In this document: positions 33,600 to 43,695 of the stretch, piece after piece | Layout: each line of letters begins with the position of its first letter | Position numbering within the stretch: position 1 is the stretch's first letter | NCBI RefSeq assembly: GCF_018139685.1 | Contig: NZ_JAGSPN010000002.1 | Coordinates: forward strand, 62,001-126,000 | From: Cognatundibacterium luofuense | GTDB taxonomy: Bacteria; Pseudomonadota; Gammaproteobacteria; Burkholderiales; Burkholderiaceae_D | DNA length: 64,000 bases | Direction of reading: 5' to 3' | Notes under the pieces: model-generated | What the model was told of the DNA's origin: nothing | Databases searched by the model: none | Seen by the model: the letters and a program-made list of their open reading frames with translations, nothing else | Translations under genes and position numbers: made by a program

Positions 33600-33628
33600 A
33601 AAAAAATGCGGCAAATGCCGCATTTTTA
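33600..33628 (-). terminator. Terminator of the YjfB-like gene
   Basis: AAAATGCGGC / GCCGCATTTT, a perfect 10-bp stem with a four-base loop and A/T runs on both sides, 20 bp past the gene at 33649. Confidence 0.9.
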
Positions 33629-33648
33629 AGTGACTGCAAAACCGTTTT

Positions 33649-33849
33649 TCAGGCGGTCGTGTTGATATTGCGACCCAAATGGGAAGGCAGATTACTGGTT
33701 GCCTGATTATTCGGTATCGCCTCAATCAGTGCAGTGGCGCTTTCGGTCTGAATTTCATTGGCTTTTTTGAGAACAGCAATGCTGACCGCCTGTGCGTTGC
33801 CAACATCCGCCAATGTTGTAGACAATTTCGCAATTCCGGTGACGTCCAT
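33649..33849 (-). CDS. YjfB-family putative motility protein
   Basis: A 66-residue protein matching the YjfB family often found near or regulated with flagellar genes: VTGIAKLSTTLADVGNAQAV, then IAVLKKANEIQTESATALIE. No signal peptide or membrane segment. No flagellar genes lie in this window, so the motility link is from the family only. AGGAG lies a few bases before the ATG. Confidence 0.78.
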   Translation of the reverse strand: MDVTGIAKLSTTLADVGNAQAVSIAVLKKANEIQTESATALIEAIPNNQATSNLPSHLGRNINTTA

Positions 33850-34041
33850 GACATTACTCCTGATCTGTACGTCTCAGTTAACGTCACGATTCACCACCTT
33901 CTGAAGGGCTGTGCTCAAAATAAAAGCAGATTTCTGTGCTGCAAAGCATCAAATTTCCGTGGCGAAATGCCACCGTCACTGGTAGGTCATATTTGATCGG
34001 CAAACTTCGGGGCTTGTTTCAATTCCCGGTTTCCACGCATC

Positions 34042-35172
34042 ATGTTGAAGATACTCTCCACCACTGTATTCCGTTTTTTCCTCCTGATTCTGGCTGTATT
34101 GCTTCCCGCGCACGTCAGCGCACAGGACAATCTGATTATCGTCGGTCAGGCAATCGATTTATCCGGACCGAATGCTGCAGTAGGCCGCGATTATGTGGCC
34201 GGTATCACGACCTTCTTCGACAGCATCAACAGCCATGGTGGCATTCACGGCAAGCGGGTTCGTTATCTGGTGCGCGATGATCAGGGCAATCCGGCCAACT
34301 CTGCAAAGCTGGCAGCGGAACTGATAGAGCGTGATAAAGCCGACTTTCTGATCGGCGGCATTGGCGCATCAACGGTCGATGCCGTCGTTGCGACACCTGC
34401 ATTTCAGCAAAGTAAGATCAGCCTGTTTGCCCCTTTGTCAGGCGTACAGAAACAATATGGCGGCCGTGTTGTGTACTGGCGCCCCAGTGCAGAACAGGAA
34501 ATGCAGTACATTTTTTCTTACTTCGACAAACTCGGCATTCGTCAGGTTGGTATCGCGCTGCAGGAAAACAGTGTGAATCACGACATGTACCAGTATGTTG
34601 TCAGCGAAATTCAGCGACGCAAAATGACGCTCAGCGGTGTCGTTAAAATTACCGGCAATCCCGACGAACTGCATCGCGAATCGGCGAAACTGGCCGCCGG
34701 CAATCCGAATATTGTGATCACCGTCGCCGATACCGTGGCGACCGGCTTATTTCTGAAATCCTTCCGCCGTTCCGCGCCCAAAGTGTTTGTCGCCGGCTTG
34801 TCGCTGACCAATCTGGATACAGTTGCAGAACTGGCGGGACGCGGCTCACTCGAATGGACGGTGTTTTCCCAGGTCGTGCCAAATCCGCTGGGAAAAAAGT
34901 CGGTCGTGCAGATTGATCACAGCAATATGATGAAGAAATTCCGTGACGAAGAACTGTCTTCTCTGACCTTCGAAGGTTTTCTGGTTGCAAAAACCCTGAG
35001 CCGTGCCATGCAAAATGGCCGCGGCGGGCGCGACATGTTCGCCGGCGTTACGGCGCAACGCAATCAGATCGATCTGGGCGGATTTCTGATGACACCGGAT
35101 GAACAGCAAAACCGGATTTCGGGATTTGTCGATATCGCCCTGTTCCGCAAAGGCGGCGGCTTATTATTCTGA
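34042..35172 (+). CDS. Branched-chain amino-acid-type periplasmic substrate-binding protein
   Basis: A 376-residue type I periplasmic binding protein (LivK/UrtA-like). It has a signal peptide (RFFLLILAVLLPAHVSA), then NLIIVGQAIDLSGPNAAVG, YVAGITTFFDSINSHGGIHG and FLIGGIGASTVDAVVATPAF, all typical of the Leu/Ile/Val-binding fold. No ABC permease or ATPase gene is near, so it may serve a distant transporter or act as a sensor; the ligand cannot be read from sequence. Confidence 0.85.
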   Translation: MLKILSTTVFRFFLLILAVLLPAHVSAQDNLIIVGQAIDLSGPNAAVGRDYVAGITTFFDSINSHGGIHGKRVRYLVRDDQGNPANSAKLAAELIERDKADFLIGGIGASTVDAVVATPAFQQSKISLFAPLSGVQKQYGGRVVYWRPSAEQEMQYIFSYFDKLGIRQVGIALQENSVNHDMYQYVVSEIQRRKMTLSGVVKITGNPDELHRESAKLAAGNPNIVITVADTVATGLFLKSFRRSAPKVFVAGLSLTNLDTVAELAGRGSLEWTVFSQVVPNPLGKKSVVQIDHSNMMKKFRDEELSSLTFEGFLVAKTLSRAMQNGRGGRDMFAGVTAQRNQIDLGGFLMTPDEQQNRISGFVDIALFRKGGGLLF

Positions 35173-35262
35173 GAAACAACAACCTGAAATCGCAAAATTA
35201 TTGCTTTGCATCATTATTCCGATTAGGCTTACGCGCGTTGAAACATGCACAGGCAATCGTAT

Positions 35263-35802
35263 ATGAACAAACTCATCCGCTCCGTTTTGCTGGCCGCCGC
35301 CAGTCTGTTACTCAGTCATACCGCAAGCGCGCAAGTGTACGCTGGCATTGGTGCAGGCAAAACTTCCTGGTCCTTAAATTGCACCGACACTTGCAACGCG
35401 AGCAAGCCAGATCTGCATCTGACACTGGGCTACGATCTGGGCCAGGACTGGAGCGTGGAAGGACGTTTCAGTAAGTTATCTGACGTCACCGAAACCACCA
35501 GACAATGGCGTTTCCGCAGCTACCAGACCGAAGTCGCCGGTCTGCGCCGTTTCATGGTGCAAAACAATCTGGTGACATTCGGCAAATTCGGCGTGACTTA
35601 CACCCGCTTCAGCCCGCAGGAAACCAATGGCGCTACCGTAGAGAAAAGCAACCGCTTCAGCCCGATGGTTGGCGTTGGTCTGGCCTATAAAATCACCAAT
35701 CTGGTCGCAGTACGCGGCGAAATCGAAACTCGCCAGATTCGCTTTATGGAACAAAACAGTAAAATCACCAGCGTCTCGTTCGGCATTCAGAAAGCCTTCT
35801 GA
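35263..35802 (+). CDS. Small outer-membrane beta-barrel protein
   Basis: A 179-residue protein with a signal peptide (LLAAASLLLSHTASA) and an alternating barrel pattern (VYAGIGAGKTSW, LHLTLGYDLGQDWSVEGRFS, MVGVGLAYKITNLVAVRGEI), ending in IQKAF with terminal Phe. It resembles the eight-stranded OmpA-like/porin family. Two cysteines (CTDTC) near the N-terminus probably form a periplasmic disulphide. ATG at 35263 starts the signal peptide; an in-frame start six codons upstream is less likely. Confidence 0.8.
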   Translation: MNKLIRSVLLAAASLLLSHTASAQVYAGIGAGKTSWSLNCTDTCNASKPDLHLTLGYDLGQDWSVEGRFSKLSDVTETTRQWRFRSYQTEVAGLRRFMVQNNLVTFGKFGVTYTRFSPQETNGATVEKSNRFSPMVGVGLAYKITNLVAVRGEIETRQIRFMEQNSKITSVSFGIQKAF

Positions 35803-35854
35803 GCGCAACCTTTGCGACCTGAACACAGATGCAGCAGATCCATTTGCTGCACAA

Positions 35855-35897
35855 AAAAAACACCGCTCCTCCATCCGGACAGCGGTGTTTTTATTTA
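35855..35897 (+). terminator. Terminator of the outer-membrane protein gene
   Basis: AAACACCGCT (35858-35867) and AGCGGTGTTT (35881-35890), preceded by A8 and followed by TTATTT. Confidence 0.85.
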
Positions 35898-35957
35898 CGG
35901 TTCACACAGATTTTCGCTGGCCTGGACCAGGTCAGTTGCAGAACCGCCTGTTTTTAC

Positions 35958-36059
35958 TCAAAAATGCCCGAAATGCGGCGTTCAGCACAGCGATCCGGCG
36001 GTCGTCGGCAGAAAGTCCGGCTCTCCGGAAATGGCAGATGACGATATTTGCACAAATAC
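35958..36059 (+). repeat. Dispersed intergenic repeat, type A copy 6
   Basis: Core as in other type A copies. In the + frame it reads QKCPKCGVQHSDPAVVGRKS, then GSPEMADDDICTNTT, and stays open to a TAA at 36087. It fills the gap between two terminators in the convergent junction of the outer-membrane protein gene and ppc. Confidence 0.88.
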
Positions 36060-36085
36060 AACCGTTTTGAGACTGAGAGAGCCAT

Positions 36086-36124
36086 AAAAAAACGCTGCTC
36101 ACACGCTTCCGTGAGCAGCGTTTT
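36086..36124 (-). terminator. ppc terminator
   Basis: AAAACGCTGCTCAC (36089-36102) pairs perfectly with its complement at 36111-36124; the minus strand then has a T run. 22 bp past the ppc stop. Confidence 0.92.
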
Positions 36125-36145
36125 GACGGCATCGCCTGAACGGGT

Positions 36146-38932
36146 TTAACCGCTGTTGCGCAAGCCGGCGGCGATGCCGTTGATGGTCAGGTGGATACCG
36201 CGGCGGACGCGTTCGTCTGCGTCGCCTTCGCGGAAGCGTTGCAGCAATTCGATCTGTACATGGTTCAGCGGGGACATGTACGGGAAGCGGTTGCGAATCG
36301 AGCGTGCCAGCAGCGGATTGGCTTCCAGCAATTCATTCTGACCCGAGATTTGTTTCAGCACCGCAATGGTCAGGCTGTGTTCGTCCTGCATGCGCGGGAA
36401 AATGCGGTCACGCAGCGCCGGATCGCGCACCAGTTGCGCATAACGGCTGGCGATACCGATATCGCTTTTCGCCAGCACCATTTCCATATTCGACAGCACC
36501 GTCGCGAAGAAAGACCAGTTTTTGAACATGGCTTGCAAAGTTGCGAGGCCGGTATCCGGATGTTTTTCCAGATAACGCTGTACTGCCGTGCCGAAGCCAA
36601 ACCAGCCCGGCAGCATCAGCCGGCATTGTGACCAGCTGAATACCCACGGAATAGCGCGCAAATCTTCAATCGCGGTGGTCTTTTTACGCGAAGCCGGACG
36701 GCTGCCGATATTCAGACCGGCGATTTCAGAAATCACGGTCGATTCCCAGAAATACTGTTCAAAGCCATCGGTTTCATAGACCAGATCGCGGTAAGCGCGG
36801 AATGCATCAGCAGATAATTCTTCCATGGCCGCCAGATACGCGGCTTCCGGTGCCGGTTCCTGATGCGCGAGCAAACTGGCTTCCACCGTCGCAGCAGCCA
36901 GCACTTCCAGATTGCGGCGACCAACTTCCGGATTGCCGTATTTGGCAGTAATCACTTCACCCTGCTCGGTCAAGCGAATTTGGCCCTGCACCGCACCGGC
37001 CGGCTGCGCCAGAATCGCCTGATAGCTAGGACCGCCGCCACGGCCAACCGAACCGCCGCGACCGTGGAACAGGCGCAGGCGGACGCCGTGTTTTTCAAAT
37101 ACTTTGATCAGTTCCAGCTCTGCTTTGTACAACTCCCAGCCGGAAGTCAGGAAACCGCCGTCTTTATTACTGTCGGAATAACCGAGCATGACTTCCTGCG
37201 CCTGCGCGCGGCTTGGCAGGAAACGTGCGTATTCAGGCAGGCTGAATAAACGGTCCATCGCGGTGGCGCTGTGCTGTAAATCGCCGATGGTTTCGAAAAG
37301 CGGGATGATGTTCACATCCAGGCGACCTTCCTGCGGATGCAGCAAGCCGGACTCTTTCAGCAACAGCGCCAGCTCAAGCATGTCGGAAACGCCGTCCGTT
37401 TTAGAGATGATGCAGTTCGGCACTGCCTGACGACCATAACGCTGATGCGCGAGCGCCGCACCACGGTAAATGGCGAGTTCGGAGCGAGTTTCGTCGGAAT
37501 ATGTCAGATAAGGTGATACCAGCGGACGCGCCGATGCGATTTCGCGGCACAGTAAGGCAATCCGCCCTTCTTCATCCAGACTCAGGTAATCCACCGATGC
37601 ATCTGCGGCGCGCAGCAGTTCAGCCACGACGCGCTCATGCACATCCGAGTTCTGACGCAAATCCAGTGGTGCAAGATAAAAGCCGAAAACGCGCACTGCA
37701 CGGCGCAAATGACGCAGGCGGCCACGGGTAATTTTGGCGGAACCGTTTTCCACCAGCGACTGGTGAATGATATCCAGATCAGCTGCCAGTGCTTCGGCGC
37801 TGTCATACGGTGCTGCCGGGCCGCTAGGCGGAATCACTGCATGCGCACCAAGTAAACCGGTGTAGGTTGCCGCCAGACGCGCATAAATGCCGCTGATCGC
37901 CAGACGATAAGGTTCATCCGAACGGTGCGGCGAATGATCCGGCGAACTTTCTGCCAGTGCGCGCAAATCATCCGACACATTCACCAGCAGGGTTGCCATC
38001 GACAATTGCGAACCCAGTGTATGCAATTCTTCCAGATAGAAACGGAAAACGCGGTTGGCCTGCATTGCCAGCGTTTTTTCCAGCACGTCGGCCGTCACAA
38101 ACGGATTGCCGTCACGGTCGCCGCCGATCCAGCTGCCCATTTTCATGAAGCTTGGCAATTCTTTTTGGGCAAAGGCCGGATCGCGGGCGCGCAGCACATC
38201 TTCCAGACCGGCATACAGTGATGGCAATTCGCGCAGGAAGGTGTAGTCGTAAAAACTCAGACCATTTTCCACTTCATCCAGCACCGATAATTTGGAGGTA
38301 CGCAGCATCCGGGTTTGCCACAGCGTCAGCACCGCGCGTCCCAACGCTTCATCATTCGCTTCCTGCTCTTCCGGGGTTAACTGCATACGGTCGCGCTCAT
38401 CGAGCAAGCGTGCAATCACCATCTGGCAATTCAGAATACTTTTACGCTGGACTTCGGTCGGATGCGCAGTCAGTACCGGCACCACGCTGGCAGTATCAAA
38501 AAACTGGCCGATTTCCTCGCTGCTGCGGCCGGATGCATATAGTGCATCAATCGTGTAAGCCAGCGTGCCCGGACGCGCCGCAGAACCGGCGATCTGGTGC
38601 GCACGGGTGCGGCGGATGTGGTGCTGATCTTCCGCGATATTCACCAGATGCGAAAAATAACTGAATGCGCGGATCAGCTGTGTCATCGCATCATTGCTGA
38701 GGCCATCCAGTGTGGCTTCCAGCGTGGTGCGTGCCGACACATCCGCATCCCGGCTGAAACGCACCGATAACTGACGTACGGTTTCGATGCTGTCAAACAC
38801 CTCATCACCATGCTGATTGCGGACTGTATCACCCAGAATACGACCGAGGCGGCGGATATCATCACGCAGGCTCTGATCTTTATCGTCTTGAAGTTCTTTC
38901 ATTTTAAGGGCCGGAGTTAAGTGAGCATTCAT
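36146..38932 (-). CDS. ppc: Phosphoenolpyruvate carboxylase
   Basis: Carboxylates PEP with bicarbonate to oxaloacetate, refilling the TCA cycle; 928 residues, as expected. Active-site segments: [16 protein letters not shown] (catalytic His), [58 protein letters not shown], and [10 protein letters not shown]. The C-terminal tetrapeptide is RNSG rather than the common QNTG. Start at 38932 ([11 protein letters not shown]) gives a normal length; 38902 and 38992 are alternatives and none has a clear Shine-Dalgarno. Single gene. Confidence 0.96.
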   Translation of the reverse strand: MNAHLTPALKMKELQDDKDQSLRDDIRRLGRILGDTVRNQHGDEVFDSIETVRQLSVRFSRDADVSARTTLEATLDGLSNDAMTQLIRAFSYFSHLVNIAEDQHHIRRTRAHQIAGSAARPGTLAYTIDALYASGRSSEEIGQFFDTASVVPVLTAHPTEVQRKSILNCQMVIARLLDERDRMQLTPEEQEANDEALGRAVLTLWQTRMLRTSKLSVLDEVENGLSFYDYTFLRELPSLYAGLEDVLRARDPAFAQKELPSFMKMGSWIGGDRDGNPFVTADVLEKTLAMQANRVFRFYLEELHTLGSQLSMATLLVNVSDDLRALAESSPDHSPHRSDEPYRLAISGIYARLAATYTGLLGAHAVIPPSGPAAPYDSAEALAADLDIIHQSLVENGSAKITRGRLRHLRRAVRVFGFYLAPLDLRQNSDVHERVVAELLRAADASVDYLSLDEEGRIALLCREIASARPLVSPYLTYSDETRSELAIYRGAALAHQRYGRQAVPNCIISKTDGVSDMLELALLLKESGLLHPQEGRLDVNIIPLFETIGDLQHSATAMDRLFSLPEYARFLPSRAQAQEVMLGYSDSNKDGGFLTSGWELYKAELELIKVFEKHGVRLRLFHGRGGSVGRGGGPSYQAILAQPAGAVQGQIRLTEQGEVITAKYGNPEVGRRNLEVLAAATVEASLLAHQEPAPEAAYLAAMEELSADAFRAYRDLVYETDGFEQYFWESTVISEIAGLNIGSRPASRKKTTAIEDLRAIPWVFSWSQCRLMLPGWFGFGTAVQRYLEKHPDTGLATLQAMFKNWSFFATVLSNMEMVLAKSDIGIASRYAQLVRDPALRDRIFPRMQDEHSLTIAVLKQISGQNELLEANPLLARSIRNRFPYMSPLNHVQIELLQRFREGDADERVRRGIHLTINGIAAGLRNSG

Positions 38933-39082
38933 GGCAAAGTGTAAAGGAGGACAATCAACGCACAGATGAAAATTATCGACGCGTGTGTGCACCGCAACAA
39001 ACCAATTCGGGTGTCATTGACACCACAAATCCGTTTGCTGCAGAAATCAGCTTAAAAAAGGAATTTGACGTGAGACTTACAT

Positions 39083-40717
39083 TCAGGCGACGCGCCGCAG
39101 TTTCTGACTGCGCGCCACCGCTTGCAATAAGCCACGGGTGGAACTGTCTTCCGGCTCGCGCACCGCTGCAGGATCAAGGCTGATCAGTTGCTGCGCCAGC
39201 GATTTACCGAGTTCCACGCCCCACTGATCGAAGGCATTGATATCCCAGATCACCGATTGCACAAACACTTTGTGCTCATACAAGGCAATCAGCGCACCCA
39301 GCGAACGCGGTGTCAGCGCATCTAACATCAGCGTGGAGGTCGGACGGTTACCTTCAAACACACGGTGCGCCAGCACATGATCCGGCTGGTCGCCGAGCTC
39401 CTGACGCACTTCTTCCAGCGTTTTACCCCACGCCATCGCTTTGGACTGCGCAAAACAGTTCGCCAGCAAAGCCTGATTATGGCTGGCCAGACCGGCATCA
39501 TCATCTGCAACCACAATAAAATCAGTAGGAATAATCGTTGCGCCCTGATGCAGCAACTGAAAGTAAGCATGCTGACCATTAGTACCGGCTTCGCCGAACA
39601 GAATCGCAGAAGTCGAATAATCCACACGCTGACCTTCGCGGGTCACGGATTTACCGTTGCTTTCCATTTCCAGCTGCTGCAGATACGCCGGTAAGCGCGT
39701 CATACGCTGGTGATACGGTGCAATCGACAAAGCCTGCAAACCGAGGAAGTTGATATTCCAGACACCGATCAGCGCCATCAGCACTGGCAGATTCTGCTCC
39801 AGCGGCGCATGTGCAAAATGCAAATCCATTTCATGCGCACCGGCCAGCATTTCTTCAAAACGATCCGGGCCAATGTACAGTGCAATCGACAAACCGATCG
39901 CACTCCACATCGAATAACGGCCACCTGCCCAGTTCCAGAACGGGAATACATTTTCTGCCGCAATACCAAAGGCTTCTGCAGCTTTGACATTGGTGCTCAG
40001 CGCCACAAAATGCTGACGAATCTGATCAGTTGGGCAGCCATGCGCCAGCATCCATTCACGGGCGGTTTTCGCATTAGTCAGTGTTTCCATCGTGGTGAAG
40101 GTTTTCGATGCCACCACGAATAAAGTCGTTTCAGGATCTGCATTTGCCAGCGCGTCCGCCACATGACGGCCATCCACATTCGAGACAAAATGCAGCGATA
40201 AATTCTTTTGCGACCACGGCGCCAGTGCGATACACGCCATTTGCGGCCCCAGATCGGAACCGCCGATACCGATATTGACAATCGTACGTATCGGTTTACC
40301 GGTATATCCGAGCCAGCGCCCTTCCCTTACCGCATTCGCAAATTCACGCATTTGCGTCAGTACCGCATGCACATCTGCCGCGATATTCTGACCATTCAGC
40401 ATGAAGGATTCTTCTTTCGGCAAACGCAATACCGTATGCAGTACGGCCCGGTTTTCAGTGTGATTGACTGCTTCACCGCGCAGCATGGCATCACGGCGCT
40501 GCTCGACTTGCTGTTGTCTTGCCAGCGCCAGCAAATTCAGTTTCGCCGTCGTGTCCATGCGCTGTTTGGAATAGTCGAGCAGAATGCCACAGGCCGAGGC
40601 GGAAAAATGGTTAAAGCGTTGCGGATCCGCTTTAAACAAATCTTTCAGGCTGGGCATATGGGTAGCACGTTGTTGCAACAGGCACCAGAGCGGCGTACGG
40701 GAAACAGAATGAGCCAT
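39083..40717 (-). CDS. pgi: Glucose-6-phosphate isomerase
   Basis: Interconverts glucose-6-phosphate and fructose-6-phosphate; 544 residues, the usual size. Signature segments: TIVNIGIGGSDLGPQMA, SKTFTTMETLTNAKTA, GGRYSMWSAIGLSIAL, FGEAGTNGQHAYFQLLHQG (catalytic His) and DQWGVELGK. The C-terminus has DSSTRGLL, close to the conserved DSSTNGLI. ATG at 40717 (MAHSVSRTP) is chosen over an in-frame start at 40771. The preceding eda gene has its own terminator, so pgi is probably transcribed separately. Confidence 0.95.
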   Translation of the reverse strand: MAHSVSRTPLWCLLQQRATHMPSLKDLFKADPQRFNHFSASACGILLDYSKQRMDTTAKLNLLALARQQQVEQRRDAMLRGEAVNHTENRAVLHTVLRLPKEESFMLNGQNIAADVHAVLTQMREFANAVREGRWLGYTGKPIRTIVNIGIGGSDLGPQMACIALAPWSQKNLSLHFVSNVDGRHVADALANADPETTLFVVASKTFTTMETLTNAKTAREWMLAHGCPTDQIRQHFVALSTNVKAAEAFGIAAENVFPFWNWAGGRYSMWSAIGLSIALYIGPDRFEEMLAGAHEMDLHFAHAPLEQNLPVLMALIGVWNINFLGLQALSIAPYHQRMTRLPAYLQQLEMESNGKSVTREGQRVDYSTSAILFGEAGTNGQHAYFQLLHQGATIIPTDFIVVADDDAGLASHNQALLANCFAQSKAMAWGKTLEEVRQELGDQPDHVLAHRVFEGNRPTSTLMLDALTPRSLGALIALYEHKVFVQSVIWDINAFDQWGVELGKSLAQQLISLDPAAVREPEDSSTRGLLQAVARSQKLRRVA

Positions 40718-40757
40718 GATAGTCAGTACAATCCGGGAAGAAAAAACAGGTTCAACA

Positions 40758-40791
40758 CAAAAAAAAGGCAACGCCCTGAAGGGAGTTGCCT
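40758..40791 (-). terminator. eda terminator
   Basis: AGGCAAC (40766-40772) and GTTGCCT (40785-40791), with CCCT/AGGG extending the stem; the minus strand then has eight T residues. It separates edd-eda from pgi. Confidence 0.9.
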
Positions 40792-40802
40792 GAATTCAGA
40801 GA

Positions 40803-41447
40803 TCAGCTTTGCCGGCCTGCAGCCGCTGCAGCGGCAGCCAGCTGGCCGATTTGCGCCCAGTCGCCAGCGTTGATCAGCGGTGCAGGACACATCCAGGAAC
40901 CGCCGACACACAATACGTTAGGCTGCGCCAGCATTTGCGGCGTGCTTTCCAGCGTCACACCACCGGTCAGGCAGAATTTCACATCCGGGAACGGACCGCC
41001 GAGTGCTTTCGCCATTTTGACGCCACCTACCAGATCGGCCGGAAACAGCTTCACAACTTTGAAACCGTGCTCCACCGCCAGCATCAGATCACTGGCACTG
41101 CCGACACCCGGAAAATATGGCAAAGCACTGTCACGCGCTGCTGCAGCCAGCACAGGCGTAATGCCGGGACTGATACCGAACGCTGCACCGGTAGCCAGCA
41201 CCGCATCCAGTTGCGCCGGTGTCAGAATGGTTCCTGCACCAACGGTGACTTGCGGGCAGGCTTTCACGACTTCTTTCAGCACCGTCATCGCATTCGGTGT
41301 CCGCAGTGTGATTTCCACGGCTGGCAAACCATTTGCCGCCAGCGCATTCACACAATGAATCGCCTGATCGACATCATCGGTTACCAGAATCGGCAATACT
41401 TTTACGTCTGCGAGTTGCGCGGTAATTTCATTGAGTTGCTTGCTCAT
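40803..41447 (-). CDS. eda: KDPG/KHG aldolase
   Basis: Cleaves 2-keto-3-deoxy-6-phosphogluconate to pyruvate and glyceraldehyde-3-phosphate, the last Entner-Doudoroff step; 214 residues. Motifs: GLPAVEITLRTPNA (catalytic Glu), VTVGAGTILTPAQ, ISPGITPVL, and FKVVKLFPADLVGG with the Schiff-base Lys. ATG at 41447 is five bases from AGGAG; the ATG at 41450 would be too close. It lies 75 bp downstream of edd on the same strand. Confidence 0.95.
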   Translation of the reverse strand: MSKQLNEITAQLADVKVLPILVTDDVDQAIHCVNALAANGLPAVEITLRTPNAMTVLKEVVKACPQVTVGAGTILTPAQLDAVLATGAAFGISPGITPVLAAAARDSALPYFPGVGSASDLMLAVEHGFKVVKLFPADLVGGVKMAKALGGPFPDVKFCLTGGVTLESTPQMLAQPNVLCVGGSWMCPAPLINAGDWAQIGQLAAAAAAAGRQS

Positions 41448-41522
41448 CATGTCTCCTGTTCTGTCTTCCCCGCACGGTGATCCGCTGCACACAGGGGGAG
41501 CTGTGCGCAGCGGCTACCGGCA

Positions 41523-43373
41523 TCAGACAGCGGTATCGATAAATAAAGTGCTTGCACCCTGCTCCGGACTGGTCACTACCAGACGCTGGGCAGCAAACAA
41601 ATCACGGCCAAAGCCTGTTGTTGTATCCGGTTTTGCGGAGCGCACTGCGCGGCTGTTCCATTCGGCTTCATCTACTAATGCACGCAATTCACCGGTATGC
41701 ACATTCAGTTCAATCAGATCGCCGTCACGCACTTTACCGAGCGGGCCGCCTTGCGCCACTTCCGGGCTGACATGCAGCGCTGCCGGTACTTTGCCGGAAG
41801 CTCCGGACATACGGCCATCGGTGACCAGCGCAACTTTATGTCCGGCAGACATCAGGCTGCCGAGCACCGGTGTGAACTGATGCAGCTCCGGCATACCGTT
41901 AGCACGTGGTCCCTGATAAATTACAACTGCCACAAAATCACGATTCAGTTCACCCGCCTTATACGCGTTAACAAGTGCATCCTGTGATTCAAACACCACT
42001 GCCGGCGCGCGGATTATCCATGCATCCTCCGGCACGGCAGAGGCTTTCACAATCGCACGACCAAGATTACCCTGCAGCAAACGCAATCCACCTGTCGGTG
42101 CAAATGGTTCCGCAACCGGACGCAGTACGCTGGTGTCGCCGGACACTTCCGGCAGCGCATCCCATTGCACGCGACCATCTTCACCCAGCGACGGTGTTAC
42201 TGCATGACCATGCAAGCCTTGTTTGCCGAATACAGTCATCACATCACCGTGCATCAGACCGGCGTTCACCAGTTCACGAATCACGAATGAAGGGCCACCG
42301 GCATCCTGGAAGGCATTCACGTCTGCAGTGCCATTCGGATAAACGCGCGCCAGCAGCGGCACCACGGAAGACAGTTCATCAAAGTCCTGCCAGTCGATCA
42401 GAATGCCGGCCGCACGTGCGACAGCAATCCAGTGAATGGTGTGATTAGTCGAACCACCGGTTGCCAGCAGCGAGATCAGTGCATTCACGATGGCTTTTTC
42501 ATTTACCAGCTCACCGATAGGCGTGTAATCACCGGCGATTTCTGTCAGCTGCACAATGCGCTCGGTCGCGGCTTCAGTCAGTGCATTACGCAACGGGCTG
42601 GACGGATGCACGAAAGCGGAACCCGGCAAATGCAGGCCCATTGCTTCCAGCAGCATCTGATTACTGTTCGCAGTACCGTAGAACGTACATGTACCGGCGC
42701 TGTGGTAAGCCGCGCTTTCTGCTGCCAGCAATTCTTCTTTGGTCGCTTTGCCCTGCGCATAACGTTCACGCACTGCCGCTTTTTCTTTATTCGACAAACC
42801 GGAACCCATAGGACCGGCAGGTACAAAGATCACCGGCAAGTGGCCGAAAGCCAGTGCACCAATCAGTAAGCCCGGTACGATTTTGTCGCAGATACCAAGG
42901 CACAAGGCAGCATCAAAAGCGTCATGCGATAAGGCAACCGCCGTTGCCTGCGCAATTACATCGCGCGAGAACAAGGACAACTCCATGCCCGGACGACCTT
43001 GCGTCACGCCGTCACACATTGCCGGCACTGCACCGGCAACCTGCGCCGTGGCACCGGCTTTTAATGCAGCCTGACGAATCAGTTCCGGATAGCCTTCATA
43101 AGGCTGATGCGCAGACAACATATCGTTGTAAGCCGTCACGATACCGATATTCGGTTTCTGCGCCTGCGCCAGCCAGATTTTCGATTTACTGTCCATCGCG
43201 GCATTTGCATGTGCCTGATTAGCGCATGACAAACTGCTGCGACGCGGGCCGCGGCCTTTGAACTGACGGAGTTGTTCGAGATAGGCAGAGCGCAGCGATC
43301 GGCTGCGCTCTGTAATACGTTGCGTGACCTGTTGGATCACTGGGTGGAGACCGGAAGTTGTGGTAGTTGTCAT
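41523..43373 (-). CDS. edd: 6-phosphogluconate dehydratase
   Basis: Iron-sulphur dehydratase converting 6-phosphogluconate to KDPG; 616 residues of the IlvD/Edd family. Iron-sulphur and active-site regions are visible: [55 protein letters not shown], and [18 protein letters not shown]. The Edd-specific N-terminus ([16 protein letters not shown]) separates it from its paralogue IlvD at 53835. It is divergent from zwf across a 322-bp regulatory region and followed by eda. Confidence 0.96.
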   Translation of the reverse strand: MTTTTTSGLHPVIQQVTQRITERSRSLRSAYLEQLRQFKGRGPRRSSLSCANQAHANAAMDSKSKIWLAQAQKPNIGIVTAYNDMLSAHQPYEGYPELIRQAALKAGATAQVAGAVPAMCDGVTQGRPGMELSLFSRDVIAQATAVALSHDAFDAALCLGICDKIVPGLLIGALAFGHLPVIFVPAGPMGSGLSNKEKAAVRERYAQGKATKEELLAAESAAYHSAGTCTFYGTANSNQMLLEAMGLHLPGSAFVHPSSPLRNALTEAATERIVQLTEIAGDYTPIGELVNEKAIVNALISLLATGGSTNHTIHWIAVARAAGILIDWQDFDELSSVVPLLARVYPNGTADVNAFQDAGGPSFVIRELVNAGLMHGDVMTVFGKQGLHGHAVTPSLGEDGRVQWDALPEVSGDTSVLRPVAEPFAPTGGLRLLQGNLGRAIVKASAVPEDAWIIRAPAVVFESQDALVNAYKAGELNRDFVAVVIYQGPRANGMPELHQFTPVLGSLMSAGHKVALVTDGRMSGASGKVPAALHVSPEVAQGGPLGKVRDGDLIELNVHTGELRALVDEAEWNSRAVRSAKPDTTTGFGRDLFAAQRLVVTSPEQGASTLFIDTAV

Positions 43374-43695
43374 TTAACTCACCTATGCTGTTGGCAGCGG
43401 TTACTGCCCGGAAGATCAAAATGTTCACGCAAACCGGTTGAGCTGCTGCACCTGATCGGTTTGCGTAAAAATTCTGATGATCAGCTGACAGAACGATAGC
43501 ACAAATTCAGAAATTTACGTAACAAACTTTCAGAATTGTCGATTTAACCGATAAATTTACAGAAATAAAACCACAAAAACGTAAAGAAACTACATTTTTG
43601 ATTTTTTTCTGGCATAATTCAAACACTGAAAAAGCACCGGAACGCCATGCCGGCAAGCCGGTTGAACAGCACAGCCAACTCTCTGTGGAGACAAT
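43374..43695. promoter_or_regulatory. Divergent edd/zwf control region, candidate HexR sites
   Basis: 322 bp between divergent edd-eda and zwf-pgl-hexR. It is AT-rich and holds TTACGTAA (43515-43522), two AAATTTAC boxes (43511 and 43553) and GTAAAGAAACTAC (43581-43593); TTTAC and GTAAA half-sites recur in opposite orientation. CATAAT (43613-43618) could be the zwf -10. HexR is encoded in this cluster and normally controls both units, so these boxes are plausible sites, but none is a clean palindrome. Confidence 0.4.
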
